64,000 bases of DNA from Staphylospora marina (GCF_003856495.1 NZ_CP034118.1:600001-664000), one strand, 5' to 3'; shown: positions 31,509-41,310, counted from the first letter of the stretch. Program-made: numbers and translations. Notes: a model not told the origin generated them from the sequence alone.

Positions 31509-32306
31509 TCAGGAAAGGGAACCGAGTTTGACCAGCTCGGCCTTGTCCAAGGCTTTTTTCATTTCTTTCCGGAGTTCCCGTTCGACGCCTTCCTGCTCGC
31601 CGTTGACCGTGCGCGCCTGAATGCGGATGACGGCCTCGCTGGCGCTGAGCTGCACCACGCCGAGGACTTCGGGACCATCCTGGATGTGGGGGATCTTGCT
31701 TTTCAGGCCCAGGCATTCTTCCTCCAGGACCAGGAGCGTCCGTTCGAGATCGATGTCGGAGGGAACGGGCAAATCAACCCGGGCGAGCATGTCTCCGCGG
31801 GAATGATTGGTGAGCGTCTTCACTTCCCGGTTGAGGATGAAGTGGATGTCTCCTTCATCCGATCGGAGTTTCAATGCGCGGAGACCGACGTGTTCCACTT
31901 CCCCGGTCAGACCGGCGACGGTGATTCGTTCTCCCACGTGAACCTGGTCTTCCATCAGCATGAAGAACCCGGCCACCACATCGCTCACCAGATCTTTGGC
32001 CCCGAATCCGATGGCCAGCCCCAAAACCCCGGCACTGGCGAGAATCGCGGAGATGTCCAAGCCGAACTCGGCGAGAATGGAGACGGCGGCCACGAAGAAG
32101 ATGACATAGGACGCCAAGTTGATCAGCAAGCTCTGGATGGTTTGCAGGCGCTGCCGCGGTCCCTGGTTCAACTTGCGGCTGTGTTGCATGGCTTTAACAA
32201 TGATTCGTTTCACCGCCGAATGGGCGAGCCAGGCGCCGGCGCCGATCAGAATGCCGGTGAGGAGCGAATTCAGAAATCCGGACCAGTCCAGAAAAGGCAA
32301 ATTCAT
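31509..32306 (-). CDS. Small-conductance mechanosensitive channel (MscS family)
   Basis: This 265-residue membrane protein has three N-terminal hydrophobic segments. The pore helix region (ILASAGVLGLAIGFGAKDLVSDVVAGFFMLMEDQ) is the MscS signature of Gly/Ala packing, followed by the cytoplasmic beta domain (VHVGERITVAGLTGEVEHVG) and a C-terminal alpha/beta domain. It opens under membrane tension to release solutes. GGGAGGG precedes the ATG. It is divergent from the MFS gene. Confidence 0.93.
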   Translation of the reverse strand: MNLPFLDWSGFLNSLLTGILIGAGAWLAHSAVKRIIVKAMQHSRKLNQGPRQRLQTIQSLLINLASYVIFFVAAVSILAEFGLDISAILASAGVLGLAIGFGAKDLVSDVVAGFFMLMEDQVHVGERITVAGLTGEVEHVGLRALKLRSDEGDIHFILNREVKTLTNHSRGDMLARVDLPVPSDIDLERTLLVLEEECLGLKSKIPHIQDGPEVLGVVQLSASEAVIRIQARTVNGEQEGVERELRKEMKKALDKAELVKLGSLS

Positions 32307-32472
32307 GACGAACCCTCCCGTTGTGGATGTGTTGTCAACTTGAAGGATGCCCGGGCTTCATCGCCCGAACACCTGTGAGCGCGATTCCGGTGACGCCGCG
32401 GTTTCCGCTTCCGAACGGAGCGTCGGTGATCCTCCGGCAGGGGATTCCCAAAGAGAGGGAGTCAGAAAAAAT

Positions 32473-32501
32473 TTGGAGGTTTTCCCCGAGTCCCGTATAA
32501 T
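32473..32501 (+). promoter_or_regulatory. Candidate promoter of the MFS gene
   Basis: TATAAT (32496-32501) with TTGGAG (32473-32478) at 17 bases. Its position argues that translation starts downstream, at the GTG codons 32530 or 32539, and not at the upstream ATG of the open frame. Confidence 0.5.
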
Positions 32502-32538
32502 CAGGAGGGACGATATCGGAAAGTCGGGGGTGAAAAGG

Positions 32539-33735
32539 GTGCAGGGCCATTGGAGTCTCAACCGATTTCGCTTGTTGATCGCGGTGATGGGGATCTCCGG
32601 AGTGACGCAGGGACTCACCATTCCACTTCTGACCGCGCTGTTGGAAGCGCAGGGCGTCAGCCCCGGATGGAATGGTCTGAGTGCGGCTTTTCTCTATTTC
32701 GGCATCCTGGTCATGACTCCTTTCTGTGCGGGGATCATCAGGCGGATCGGGTACCGGGCGGCGATTTTGGCGGGATTGTTGGCCGCGCTGGTACCCAATG
32801 TTTTGTTTCCGCTGTTTTCCGGGTTGTGGCTGTGGAGTTTTCTCCGATTTGTGCTGGGATTGGGGGACTCGCTTCTTCATTATGCCTCATCGTTGTGGAT
32901 CACCACGAACGCCCCGGAGCACGAGCGCGGAAAACGGATTTCGCAGTACGGGTTGGCGTATGGCCTCGGATTCGGGATCGGCCCTTTGGGCATGAACCTG
33001 CTTCCTTTTGGACAGTGGATGCCGTTTGCGGTGGTGATCCTGATTTTGTTGGTGGCCTTGTGGGCCACATGGAAACTGGACGGTCTGTCGTCACCGGCGG
33101 AAGAAGAGGATGAGACGGAGTCGTCCGGCAAGGTGCGGATCGTCTCCGTCTACCGGTTGGGGCTGGTGGCGCTTTGCCCGGCGATGCTTTACGGGTTCCT
33201 CGAAACGGCGCTGACCGGCAACTTTCCGGTGGTCGGATTGCGCGAGGGAATGACGGAAAGCAGGATCTCGCTGCTGATCAGCGCGTTTGTCTGGGGAAGC
33301 CTGCTGTTCCAGGTTCCCTTGGGGCATCTGGGCGACCGATTCGGGCGCAAGAGAGTCCTGACCGTCATTTGCTCGCTCGGGGCGGCAGGGATGGCCCTGA
33401 TCCCTTTGTGGCTTGCGCAGCCGATTCCGCTGTTTCTGGCGTTCGTGCTGACGGGCGGATTGCTGGGGTCGATCTATTCGCTGGGGCTTGCCTACTTGGC
33501 GGACATTCTTCCGGGGCGTTTTTTGCCGCTCGCCAATGCCGTTGCCTCGATTCACTTCAGCGTGGGCAGTTTGCTCGGCCCCGTGATCGGCGGAATGCTG
33601 ATTGAGTGGATGGGCGGCGAATCGCTGTTTTACTTCCTTTCCGTCGTGCTGAGCGGTTTCGTGGTGCTGGCCGTTGCCTACCGGGTGCAACATCGGTCGG
33701 CGGAGAAGCCGAACACCCGGAAGGAAGCATGCTGA
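32539..33735 (+). CDS. Major facilitator superfamily transporter
   Basis: This is a 398-residue protein with 12 predicted membrane helices in two six-helix halves joined by a charged loop (LSSPAEEEDETESSGK). The MFS motif A is seen in the second half as GHLGDRFGRKRVL. The substrate is unknown; drug/H+ antiporters are the closest general type. The start is placed at GTG 32539 because GGGGGTGA lies 6 bases upstream and a promoter -10 lies between here and the only upstream ATG; GTG 32530 is an alternative. Confidence 0.88.
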   Translation: MQGHWSLNRFRLLIAVMGISGVTQGLTIPLLTALLEAQGVSPGWNGLSAAFLYFGILVMTPFCAGIIRRIGYRAAILAGLLAALVPNVLFPLFSGLWLWSFLRFVLGLGDSLLHYASSLWITTNAPEHERGKRISQYGLAYGLGFGIGPLGMNLLPFGQWMPFAVVILILLVALWATWKLDGLSSPAEEEDETESSGKVRIVSVYRLGLVALCPAMLYGFLETALTGNFPVVGLREGMTESRISLLISAFVWGSLLFQVPLGHLGDRFGRKRVLTVICSLGAAGMALIPLWLAQPIPLFLAFVLTGGLLGSIYSLGLAYLADILPGRFLPLANAVASIHFSVGSLLGPVIGGMLIEWMGGESLFYFLSVVLSGFVVLAVAYRVQHRSAEKPNTRKEAC

Positions 33736-33810
33736 GCGGGAAATCACGTCCGAATCGCCGCTTGCAAACGCAAAGCATGAACATCCCGCGGTGTCAAACC
33801 GTGCGGAAAA

Positions 33811-35517
33811 TCACCGGTCTCTTCGCTGCCAGCCGTCTCCGGACGGGTTCAGCGGGAGACTTTTTCCGTTTTTCAGGGTGATGACCGGGTCTTTCACATA
33901 CCATCCTCGTCCGTTGACGGAAAGATCGGTGACGTAGCGGAAACGGACGAAACGGGCGTTTTTCGGGAGAAGCAACACCTGTCGGTTCCAGTCGGAGGCT
34001 CCGGTGTATCCCGCATGAAGAGGCGTCCACACGCGGCCGTCCGCGGAAGCTTCCACCCACCCGTGGTCCATGTTCTCTTCGATCCGGTACCAGGTGTGGA
34101 ATGTCAGACTCCTTGCCCCGGGCGGGAGTTCGGCAACCAAATGACGGTCCAGCAAATCGCCGTAGCCGGAAAACCAGGCGGATCCCCGACCGGGGATGGA
34201 CACCAGGATGGCGTCGGCGGCCATGCGGGCCGTTTCCCGACGCACCGGATTGATGGACGGTGTATTCCGGGTGGGATGGACGCGGTTGGTCAGGGTGATG
34301 ACGATGGTTTGCAAGTCGCGGCTCACCACCAGTGAAGTGCCGGTGAACCCGGTATGTCCCATGGTACCTGAAGAGGAGAGGGCGTCCATATACCAACCCT
34401 GGTTCAATTCCCACCCCAAACCGTGGTCATCGCCGGGGAAGGCGGAGTTGAAATTTCGTTCCATCAGCTCCACCGTTTCCTCTTTCAGAATCCGGACGGA
34501 ACCGTATCGCCCCTTCATCAGCAGGGTGTGGGCGAACACGGCCAGATCGCGGGCGCTGGAAAAGAGTCCGGCGTGCCCGGCCACCCCGTCCAGCGCCCAG
34601 GCTTTCTCATCGTGCACCTGTCCCCACACCAGATCCCGTGAGGTCCACGGCTGGAACTCCGTGGCGGCGATGCGGGGCTTCCACTGCTCCGGAGGGTTGA
34701 ACCGCGTGTCGCGCATGCCTAGCGGCTTTGTGATGTGTTCGGCGATCCAGGCATCCAACCGCTTGCCGGAAACCCGTTCAACCAGTGCCCCCAGCACGAT
34801 CATGTTGAGATCGCTGTACACATACGTGGTTCCGGGCGGGTGGTCCAACGGGGCGGCAAAGACGATTTGGAGCCGGTCTTCTCTCCCGGTTCCCATCCGG
34901 TCCAGGGGGAGGCTCGGACGGAATCCGGAAGTGTGTGTGAGCAGTTGGCGGATCGTCACCCGTTCTTTCCCGTTTTGGGCGAATTCCGGGATATGTTTGG
35001 CCACCGGGTCTTCCAGCGCGACTTTTTTCTGTTCGACCAGTTGCATCACGGCGACGGCGGTGAAAATCTTGGTGACGGATGCCAGATCGAAGATGGTGTC
35101 CTTTCGCATCGGGACGGGAGTCGGGTGCGGGAGGAAGCGGTCGTCCGCATATCGAACCGCATGACCGTAAGCTTCGTGCTTCACGATGTTTCCCCTTCTG
35201 GCAATGAGCACCACCGCTCCCGGCGTCATGTTGGCTCGGACGGCTTCTCGAACGGACTCATCCAGCGAACGCAGCGGTTCGGGGTGCATGCCTGCGGCTT
35301 GCGGGGGAGCATTCCGGAGAACGGGGGAAGACGGTCGGGGTGGATCCCACGGATCAGCGGGAGGGGAGGTGAAATCTCTGGACAGGGCGGACACTTTCCT
35401 TTCCGGTTTTTCCATGGAATCTGAGTCTTGCGGGGACGGTTTGGCCCACATCACGGAGGGAAGCACCAACACCATGGACAGGGAGACCATGCATGCACGC
35501 ATCAGGAGTCGGGTCAA
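33811..35517 (-). CDS. Secreted serine beta-lactamase-fold hydrolase
   Basis: This 568-residue exported protein begins with a signal peptide (LMRACMVSLSMVLVLPSVMWA). The class C beta-lactamase/PBP fold shows SVTK (catalytic Ser and Lys, SxxK), YSDLN (YxN) and GHTG near the C-terminal end of the domain. About 130 extra residues follow (LTFHTWYRIEENMDHGWVEA ... RFVRFRYVTDLS), a beta-rich domain of immune-inhibitor-like or carbohydrate-binding type. Function could be esterase or D-aminopeptidase; resistance to beta-lactams is not implied. The start is TTG 35517 with AAAGGAG 8 bases upstream. Confidence 0.85.
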   Translation of the reverse strand: MTRLLMRACMVSLSMVLVLPSVMWAKPSPQDSDSMEKPERKVSALSRDFTSPPADPWDPPRPSSPVLRNAPPQAAGMHPEPLRSLDESVREAVRANMTPGAVVLIARRGNIVKHEAYGHAVRYADDRFLPHPTPVPMRKDTIFDLASVTKIFTAVAVMQLVEQKKVALEDPVAKHIPEFAQNGKERVTIRQLLTHTSGFRPSLPLDRMGTGREDRLQIVFAAPLDHPPGTTYVYSDLNMIVLGALVERVSGKRLDAWIAEHITKPLGMRDTRFNPPEQWKPRIAATEFQPWTSRDLVWGQVHDEKAWALDGVAGHAGLFSSARDLAVFAHTLLMKGRYGSVRILKEETVELMERNFNSAFPGDDHGLGWELNQGWYMDALSSSGTMGHTGFTGTSLVVSRDLQTIVITLTNRVHPTRNTPSINPVRRETARMAADAILVSIPGRGSAWFSGYGDLLDRHLVAELPPGARSLTFHTWYRIEENMDHGWVEASADGRVWTPLHAGYTGASDWNRQVLLLPKNARFVRFRYVTDLSVNGRGWYVKDPVITLKNGKSLPLNPSGDGWQRRDR

Positions 35518-35644
35518 CGGGCAGGCTCCTTTCCGGAAAGATCTTGTCAAGAATATTGTAACAAACCCGGGGACGAGGGTTGCGTGCCGATTGTGTTGGC
35601 AGATATATTTGAATAGGTAAAAATCAGGGATGGAAGGTGGATGG

Positions 35645-36202
35645 ATGAACCGGATTTGCGTGTATGCGGGTGCGAGAAGCGGCGTACTTCCGGCCTATGA
35701 ACAAACGGCCGCGGAATTGGGGCGTGAATTGGTGCGACGGGGATTGGAGCTTGTGTACGGCGCGGGAAGCACCGGTCTGATGGGCGCCGTGGCCGACGGC
35801 GTGTTGGAAAGCGGAGGCACAGCGATCGGCGTGGTGCCGAAGGGATTGTTTCCGCCGGAAGTGATCCACACCCGGCTCAAGCGGATCATCGAAGTGGAAA
35901 ACATGCACCAAAGAAAAGCCACCATGCACGAGCTGGCCGATGCGTTCATCGCCCTGCCGGGAGGATTCGGCACGTGGGAGGAACTGACGGAAGCCCTTTG
36001 CTGGAGCCAGCTTCGCATTCACCGGAAACCGGTGGGCCTGCTCAATGTGGAGGGCTACTGGAATCCGCTGTTGGCGATGACGGAACATGCGGTCAAGACG
36101 GGATTCGTTTCCGCGGATCATGCCGATCTGCTGATTTGTGAAGAAGATCCCGCCAAGCTGCTGGACCGGATCATGGAAGCGGCACGGCGGGAAGAGGAGT
36201 GA
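35645..36202 (+). CDS. LOG family (TIGR00730) nucleoside monophosphate phosphoribohydrolase
   Basis: This 185-residue Rossmann-like protein carries the LOG motif PGGFGTWEE plus YGAGSTGLMGAVADG and MHQRKATM. LOG enzymes release the base from cytokinin-type or other nucleoside 5'-monophosphates; in bacteria the physiological substrate is often unclear. ATG 35645 has GGAAGGTGG upstream; an in-frame ATG at 35630 lacks a site. Confidence 0.92.
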   Translation: MNRICVYAGARSGVLPAYEQTAAELGRELVRRGLELVYGAGSTGLMGAVADGVLESGGTAIGVVPKGLFPPEVIHTRLKRIIEVENMHQRKATMHELADAFIALPGGFGTWEELTEALCWSQLRIHRKPVGLLNVEGYWNPLLAMTEHAVKTGFVSADHADLLICEEDPAKLLDRIMEAARREEE

Positions 36203-36210
36203 TCGTCGAA

Positions 36211-36456
36211 ATGCAGGAGTTGTCTTCCACGTTCATCGCCACGCACGGAGTGATGACCAAAGAAGTCGGCGTGATCAGCGGGGAGCTTGAACTTCGTACC
36301 ACTTGCGATGACGAGGGTCTCCTCACGCTCAGGATCACGTATGTCGGCGCCGAAGAGTGGTACACGCTGCCGGGGGATGAGTACCGCATTCATGACCCGC
36401 GGGACCACGAAGTGATTCACCGAATGCTTGTCAACGTGCTGGAACGGAATCCTTGA
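36211..36456 (+). CDS. Small hypothetical protein
   Basis: This 81-residue acidic protein (LSSTFIATHGVMTKEVGVIS, AEEWYTLPGDEYRI) has no recognised family. It begins 8 bases after the LOG gene stop, or overlaps it if GTG 36199 is used, and shares its terminator, so the two form an operon. AGGAG lies 11 bases before the ATG. Confidence 0.6.
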   Translation: MQELSSTFIATHGVMTKEVGVISGELELRTTCDDEGLLTLRITYVGAEEWYTLPGDEYRIHDPRDHEVIHRMLVNVLERNP

Positions 36457-36475
36457 GGCAGAAGGTTCCCGGAAA

Positions 36476-36499
36476 AAAAGCCCCGTCATCGGGGCTTTT
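36476..36499. terminator. Bidirectional terminator
   Basis: AAAAGCCCCG (36476-36485) and CGGGGCTTTT (36490-36499) with a 4-base loop; it ends both the LOG operon and the convergent rnz gene. Confidence 0.9.
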
Positions 36500-37412
36500 A
36501 CAGATCCAGAATCCAGCCGTCGTGAGCCAGGAAGGTTCGCGGGAAGACTTCGCGGGCTTCTTGCAACAGTTGTTCGCCGTCTTCATCGGAAAATCTGGGA
36601 CTGATATGGGTCAGGACCAACGTATGGACATGGGACTCAAGGGCCACTTGAGCGGCCTGGGTCGTGGTGGAGTGAAACCAGGTTTTCGCCAGATGTTCCT
36701 GTCCCGCGCGGTACGTGGCCTCGTGAACCAGCAGCTTTGCATCTTTCGCAAGCTCAAAACAGGACTTCGTCAGACGGGTGTCTCCCAAGATGGTGAATAC
36801 CCGTCCTTTTTTGACGGGGCCGAGGAAATCCGATCCCCGGATGATTCTTCCGTCTTCCAATCGGACGGTTTCGCCCGCTTTCAGCCGACCGTAGACGGGG
36901 CCGGAAGGAATGCCCGCCTCTTTCAGTTTGGCGGTGTTCAGCTCTCCGGGGCGGTCCTTCTCTTCCAGTCGGAAGCCGAACGAGGGCATGCGGTGATCCA
37001 GAAGCCCCACCCGTACGTGGAAGTGTGGCGTTTCCACCGTCATGCCGGGTTCCAGCTCCACGATCTCAAACGGAAAGCGCACGGTGGTGCCGCTGATTTC
37101 CAATGCGGTTTCCACAAACCGGCGAAGTCCCTTCGGTCCGTACAGCGTCAGCGGATCTTTGTCGTTCTGGAACGAGCGGCTGCCCAAAAGTCCGGGCAGT
37201 CCGAAGAGATGGTCCCCGTGCAGATGGGTGATGAAGATGCGGGATACTTTGGGCAGACGGACGGGGGATTCCAGGATGCGGTGTTGCGTGCCTTCCCCCA
37301 CATCAAACAGCCAGGTGTCCCCGCCGTATTCGGACATCACGACGGCCATGGAGGAAACGTTTCTCAAGCGGGACGGAACGCCCGCGCCGGTTCCGAGAAA
37401 GATGAACCGCAT
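36498..37412 (-). CDS. rnz: Ribonuclease Z
   Basis: This 304-residue metallo-beta-lactamase-fold endonuclease trims the 3' ends of tRNA precursors, mainly those without encoded CCA. The zinc motif is THLHGDHLFGLPG (about residues 63-75). Further conserved pieces are FLGTGAGVPSRLRNVSS at the N-terminus, GDTRLTKSC, LLVHEATY and LTHISPRF. Length and order match Bacillus RNase Z. GAGGGAA precedes the ATG. Confidence 0.96.
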   Translation of the reverse strand: MRFIFLGTGAGVPSRLRNVSSMAVVMSEYGGDTWLFDVGEGTQHRILESPVRLPKVSRIFITHLHGDHLFGLPGLLGSRSFQNDKDPLTLYGPKGLRRFVETALEISGTTVRFPFEIVELEPGMTVETPHFHVRVGLLDHRMPSFGFRLEEKDRPGELNTAKLKEAGIPSGPVYGRLKAGETVRLEDGRIIRGSDFLGPVKKGRVFTILGDTRLTKSCFELAKDAKLLVHEATYRAGQEHLAKTWFHSTTTQAAQVALESHVHTLVLTHISPRFSDEDGEQLLQEAREVFPRTFLAHDGWILDL

Positions 37413-37424
37413 ATGTGATTTCCC

Positions 37425-38225
37425 TCATTTCGTCGGTTGGTTCATGTGTTCCAGCACCCATTCCACCGCTTCCGCCACCGATTCCGCCGTCCGCGCCGCC
37501 CGGCGCTTCACTTCCTCGTCGGCATGCGCCATGGCAAAGCTGTGGGGAACGGATTCCAGCATGGAAATGTCATTGTAGGAATCGCCGATGGTGACGGTCT
37601 CTTCGGGGCGAATGCCGAGATGTTCGCGGAGGATGCGCAGTGCGTTTCCTTTGGAGATGCCGGGCGGCATCAGGTCGAGGCAGTCCCTGTCGGAAATGAA
37701 CGTGTCCACCTGACCGGGAACCATGTCGTTCACCAGGCTTCTCAAAGAGAGCAGCCGCTCGATCGGTCCGATCAGGCAAATTTTGCTCGGCTTCAGCGAG
37801 CGTCCGATCTCGTCGAACACACGGGGGTTTTCCTCGACCGGAAACAACATTCGGTGCTCGATGGCCCGGATCTGCTCGGTCATGCGGGGGACGAGCATGC
37901 GGTCCTCCGTGCTGAGAAACACCGCCACGCCGGTCTTGAGGGATTCTTCGAACAGCCGGCGGGCCAGGTTTCCTTCAAAATGAACGGACAAGAGGGACTC
38001 TCCCGATTGGGTGTACACAAACGCCCCGTTCTGGCTGATCCGGTGGCAAGAGACGCCCAATTCTTCCGCGACGCAAAGCAGTTCCTTGTCCATGCGCCCC
38101 GATGCAAGGCAAATCCGGACGCCCGATTCGGCCAAGCGCCGGATGGCCCGCCGGTCTTCTTCGCGCACCGTTTTTCCTTCGGTGAACAGGGTGTTGTCCA
38201 AATCGCTCACAAACAACTTGATCAT
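37425..38225 (-). CDS. Cof-type HAD phosphatase
   Basis: This 266-residue HAD-superfamily phosphatase has the nucleophile motif FVSDLDNT (motif I), CLASGR (motif II), and KGNALRILREHLG followed by TIGDSYNDISML (motifs III and IV). The cap is of the Cof type. Likely substrates are sugar phosphates or FMN-like compounds. The start MIKLFVSDLD fits the family; an in-frame ATG nine codons upstream (38252) is possible and neither has a strong ribosome site. It lies 12 bases upstream of rnz in the same direction. Confidence 0.88.
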   Translation of the reverse strand: MIKLFVSDLDNTLFTEGKTVREEDRRAIRRLAESGVRICLASGRMDKELLCVAEELGVSCHRISQNGAFVYTQSGESLLSVHFEGNLARRLFEESLKTGVAVFLSTEDRMLVPRMTEQIRAIEHRMLFPVEENPRVFDEIGRSLKPSKICLIGPIERLLSLRSLVNDMVPGQVDTFISDRDCLDLMPPGISKGNALRILREHLGIRPEETVTIGDSYNDISMLESVPHSFAMAHADEEVKRRAARTAESVAEAVEWVLEHMNQPTK

Positions 38226-38583
38226 TCCGCAAACACTTCTTTCTGTAGACATCTTCGGCCAAGTCTCTCTTTCAGGGTATCACAGGAACAGATGGATGCC
38301 CACCATGGCGGCGTGAGAGGACATGTTGTTCTGAAAGCGGAACCATCCGCCCGGAGATGAGCATCCTTTAAGAGAGGCTTTGGAACAAACATCCCCCGGA
38401 CTTCAACAAATCTTCACAAATCGGTGGTTCCCGATTCCTGTGTGAGCGGTACAGTGAACGGGAAAAAATGTGGGGATATGCCTGCGGGAAAGCCGCCTGT
38501 GTTTCCGCGGGACGGAATGCGGCATCCGACAGGTGTTCGGGAACAAACCGGAAAACAACCGGTATCGGGAGTTTGAGATTTCG
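38226..38583. other. Intergenic region, nothing recognised
   Basis: About 358 bases separate the HAD gene from the MBL gene. The MBL frame stays open back to 38470, but that extension is Cys/Arg-rich and lacks a ribosome site. I see no RNA gene or terminator. Confidence 0.4.
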
Positions 38584-39537
38584 ATGGAAATTGCATGGAT
38601 CATCGGTGTTCTGCTGATTCTGATGCTCGTTCTTCCACTTGCAGGGATGTGGTTCCGTTTCCGGCGAGCACCGCGTCCGCAGAAAAAGGAACCGGATCTC
38701 ATGTTGGATCCTGCTTCCTGGAATGACGACGAAGTGACGATCGGATGGGTGGGCCATTCCACGGTCCTGATCAACATGTACGGCGTGAAGATCCTCACCG
38801 ATCCCGTCCTGGGGCCCAAGGTGGGTGTTCATCTCGGCATCGGCGACTGGCAAATCGGACCGGCCCGGCACACGGAACCCGCCGTTTCTTTGGACGCCCT
38901 GGGGCAGGTGGATCTGATCCTGCTGTCCCATGCGCACATGGACCATTTCGATCTGCCGACGCTGAAGAAATTGGCGAGACCGGAAACAACCGTCATCACC
39001 GCCCGGGGAACTTCCCGCCTGTTGCGGAAATTGCGGTTCGGAAAAGTGATGGAGCTGGGCGGGGAAGACCGCGTCGATCTTCCGGACGGACTGCGGGTGA
39101 CGGCGGTGCCGGTCAGGCATTGGGGGAACCGGTTCCCATGGAACCGCGATTACGAATATACGGGCTATTTGATTGAAAAAAAGGGAACCCGGTTGTTCTT
39201 CCCCGGTGACACCGCGTGGACTCCGGATTTCGTGAAACTGAGAAAACATGGCCCGATCGACTTGGCGTTCATGCCGATCGGCGCTTACAGTCCCGACTCG
39301 TTCCAAGCCAACCATTGCACGCCCGAACAGGCATGGTCCATGTTTCTGGACACCGGGGCCAAATGGTTGGTGCCCATTCACTGGGACACGTTCGTGCTTT
39401 CTTTCGAACCGGTGGACGAACCTTTGAAACGGTTGCTGCGGGCGGCCGGAGATGAAACACACCGCATCGTGATTCGCAAACACGGAGAGCAGGTGCGGTT
39501 GGTCGGGGAACACGCGACGGCCACGGGGCGCCGGTGA
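38584..39537 (+). CDS. Membrane-anchored metallo-beta-lactamase-fold hydrolase (NAPE-PLD/UlaG-like)
   Basis: This 317-residue protein has an N-terminal membrane helix (IAWIIGVLLILMLVLPLAGM) and an MBL domain. Metal ligands are in LLSHAHMDHFD (HxHxDH), the later VRHWG, FFPGDTAW and IHWDTF. The opening VGHSTVLINMYGVKILTDP is typical of the UlaG/NAPE-PLD branch, which act on phosphodiester or lactone substrates. The substrate here is unknown. ATG 38584 gives the natural membrane anchor. Confidence 0.87.
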   Translation: MEIAWIIGVLLILMLVLPLAGMWFRFRRAPRPQKKEPDLMLDPASWNDDEVTIGWVGHSTVLINMYGVKILTDPVLGPKVGVHLGIGDWQIGPARHTEPAVSLDALGQVDLILLSHAHMDHFDLPTLKKLARPETTVITARGTSRLLRKLRFGKVMELGGEDRVDLPDGLRVTAVPVRHWGNRFPWNRDYEYTGYLIEKKGTRLFFPGDTAWTPDFVKLRKHGPIDLAFMPIGAYSPDSFQANHCTPEQAWSMFLDTGAKWLVPIHWDTFVLSFEPVDEPLKRLLRAAGDETHRIVIRKHGEQVRLVGEHATATGRR

Positions 39538-39543
39538 CAAACC

Positions 39544-39577
39544 AAAAAAGCCCGGGAATATTGCCCGGGCTTTTTTT
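39544..39577. terminator. Bidirectional terminator
   Basis: AAAAAAGCCCGGG and CCCGGGCTTTTTT with a 7-base loop, between convergent genes. Confidence 0.92.
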
Positions 39578-39582
39578 CGATG

Positions 39583-40197
39583 TCAGTTGTTGATGAACAA
39601 CTCAAACACGTGGCCGAAGTCTTTGACCGAATAGCGGTTTCTGGCTTCCACCAGCCAGGAGAAAGCCGCTTCGTTGAGTTCCTTGAACTGACCGACCAAG
39701 CTTTCTTCCGAATTGCGGATCGTGCGAAGCGTTCCGGAAGCCACGTCCAGGCTCTGTTGCGCCAGCTCAAGCAGAACCTTGTTGTCCCGCTGGATTTCTT
39801 CGATTTTCAGCAAAGCCTTGTACAGGTCCTTCAGCTCGTTGATCTGGTCTTTGCGCACGTCGATCGAATAGGCGTTGGTGCCGATGTGAAATTTGATCTC
39901 CACATCCATGTCCAGGTTGCCGGCCGTTTCCAGAGACACTTTGGTAACGGGATGGATGTCATACGCCCAGCGGCGCAACGTCCGTTTCTTGTTGGTGGCG
40001 CTGGTTCCGTCCAAATGGATCAGGGCTTTGTTGGTGAAGCAGTACTCATCGGACTTGGACTTGATCAGGAAATAGATTTTTTCCCCGTCCTCGTGCATGA
40101 CGTAATCGTCCGCGTCTACCTTGTCATAATCTTCAGGCTTGATGATGGTTCCGATGTCACTCAGACCAAGCATATCCGACGCCATTTTTTTGAACAT
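39583..40197 (-). CDS. YvbH-like PH-domain protein
   Basis: This 204-residue protein opens MFKKMASDMLGLSDIGTIIK and continues EDYDKVDADDYVMHEDGEKI, closely matching the Bacillus YvbH family. A PH-like domain (about residues 15-115) is followed by a helical oligomerisation region. Function is unknown. GGGAGGGG lies about 10 bases before the ATG at 40197; an upstream ATG at 40230 would add 11 residues. Confidence 0.85.
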   Translation of the reverse strand: MFKKMASDMLGLSDIGTIIKPEDYDKVDADDYVMHEDGEKIYFLIKSKSDEYCFTNKALIHLDGTSATNKKRTLRRWAYDIHPVTKVSLETAGNLDMDVEIKFHIGTNAYSIDVRKDQINELKDLYKALLKIEEIQRDNKVLLELAQQSLDVASGTLRTIRNSEESLVGQFKELNEAAFSWLVEARNRYSVKDFGHVFELFINN

Positions 40198-40457
40198 GTT
40201 TTTCGGACCCCTCCCATTCGGGTATGACAAAAATCGACAGGTACGATTTCATTATATCAAAAGATTTTTGGGGATGAGGCGAGGGAACCGTCCGCCTTGA
40301 AGGATGGGTAAAACATCTTTCAAAATTCGTCGCAAGCATCGAAGATTTCATGGGCGATAGGATGATGCGAATTTCCTGTCATCTCATGAACACAAAGGAT
40401 TACATAGATGTCTTGACGAATATCGAATGGTCACTGAACATTGATTAGGTGAGTCGG

Positions 40458-41168
40458 TTGAAAAAATTTATATTCAGACTGTTGGTATTGTTGCCTGTTG
40501 TTTTGTATGCGTTGTATCATGCATACTCCGCTTACTACTCGTGGTATTCCCCGGAGTATGAACCATTGTATGGAGACAACAAGTTTTTATATCCTTTATT
40601 GAATTTGGTGCCTGTGGTTGCGTTTTTTGTCTTTGACCTGGTTCGTGAAAAGCGAATCCATCCGTTTTACGGATTCCTGAGAAGTGCATATTATGTTTAT
40701 CTCTTTTTTGTCTATATCAACATTGTGTCATATATCCCGTATGAACGGTATTTTAATCTTCCGATGCTCCCTGAAGAAATGCACAGATTCCCCAGATACA
40801 ATCTCATTCCCTTTGAGACCATCACAGGCAGTATCACTCCTTTGAATATCTACGGCAACTTGTTGGTCTTGCTTCCGTTGGGAATGTTTTTGCCGCTGTT
40901 GTATCCGCGCATTTCCAGTGCAAAACAAGTGTTTGTCGTTGCCTTTTTGACGGTCTTGGGGCTGGAAACCATTCAATTCATCGTGTCTTATTTCGATGGA
41001 ATGGTTTATGAATACGCTGAAGGGCGAGCTTTTGATATCGATGATTTCCTGCTGAACGTCACCGGGTCCATGGTTGGGTATGCACTGTGGAAAAAAGTGT
41101 TGGAACCCCTTTTGAAAAGATGGAAAATGATCCCGAAGATCCCGGAACAAACAGAGTTGCTCTCCTGA
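40458..41168 (+). CDS. VanZ family membrane protein
   Basis: This 236-residue protein has about six hydrophobic segments and the VanZ motifs YNLIPFETI, NIYGNLLVLLPLGMFLPLL and RAFDIDDFLLNVTGSMVGY. VanZ proteins can raise teicoplanin resistance, but most homologues have no proven role. TTG 40458 has AGGTGAG upstream; GTG 40449 is an alternative start without a site. The gene is more AT-rich than its neighbours, which hints at acquisition. Confidence 0.82.
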   Translation: MKKFIFRLLVLLPVVLYALYHAYSAYYSWYSPEYEPLYGDNKFLYPLLNLVPVVAFFVFDLVREKRIHPFYGFLRSAYYVYLFFVYINIVSYIPYERYFNLPMLPEEMHRFPRYNLIPFETITGSITPLNIYGNLLVLLPLGMFLPLLYPRISSAKQVFVVAFLTVLGLETIQFIVSYFDGMVYEYAEGRAFDIDDFLLNVTGSMVGYALWKKVLEPLLKRWKMIPKIPEQTELLS

Positions 41169-41310
41169 TGGCGTTGGAACCTCAGGCGGGATTCAGGGAG
41201 AACCAACATTGAAATGAAACAGAAACGGATTGGTGCCCGAATGGGAATCGGGAGGAATTGAAGAACTGTGGGTTCCCCTCTGTCGAGAGGAGGATTCTTC
41301 CGAAAAAACA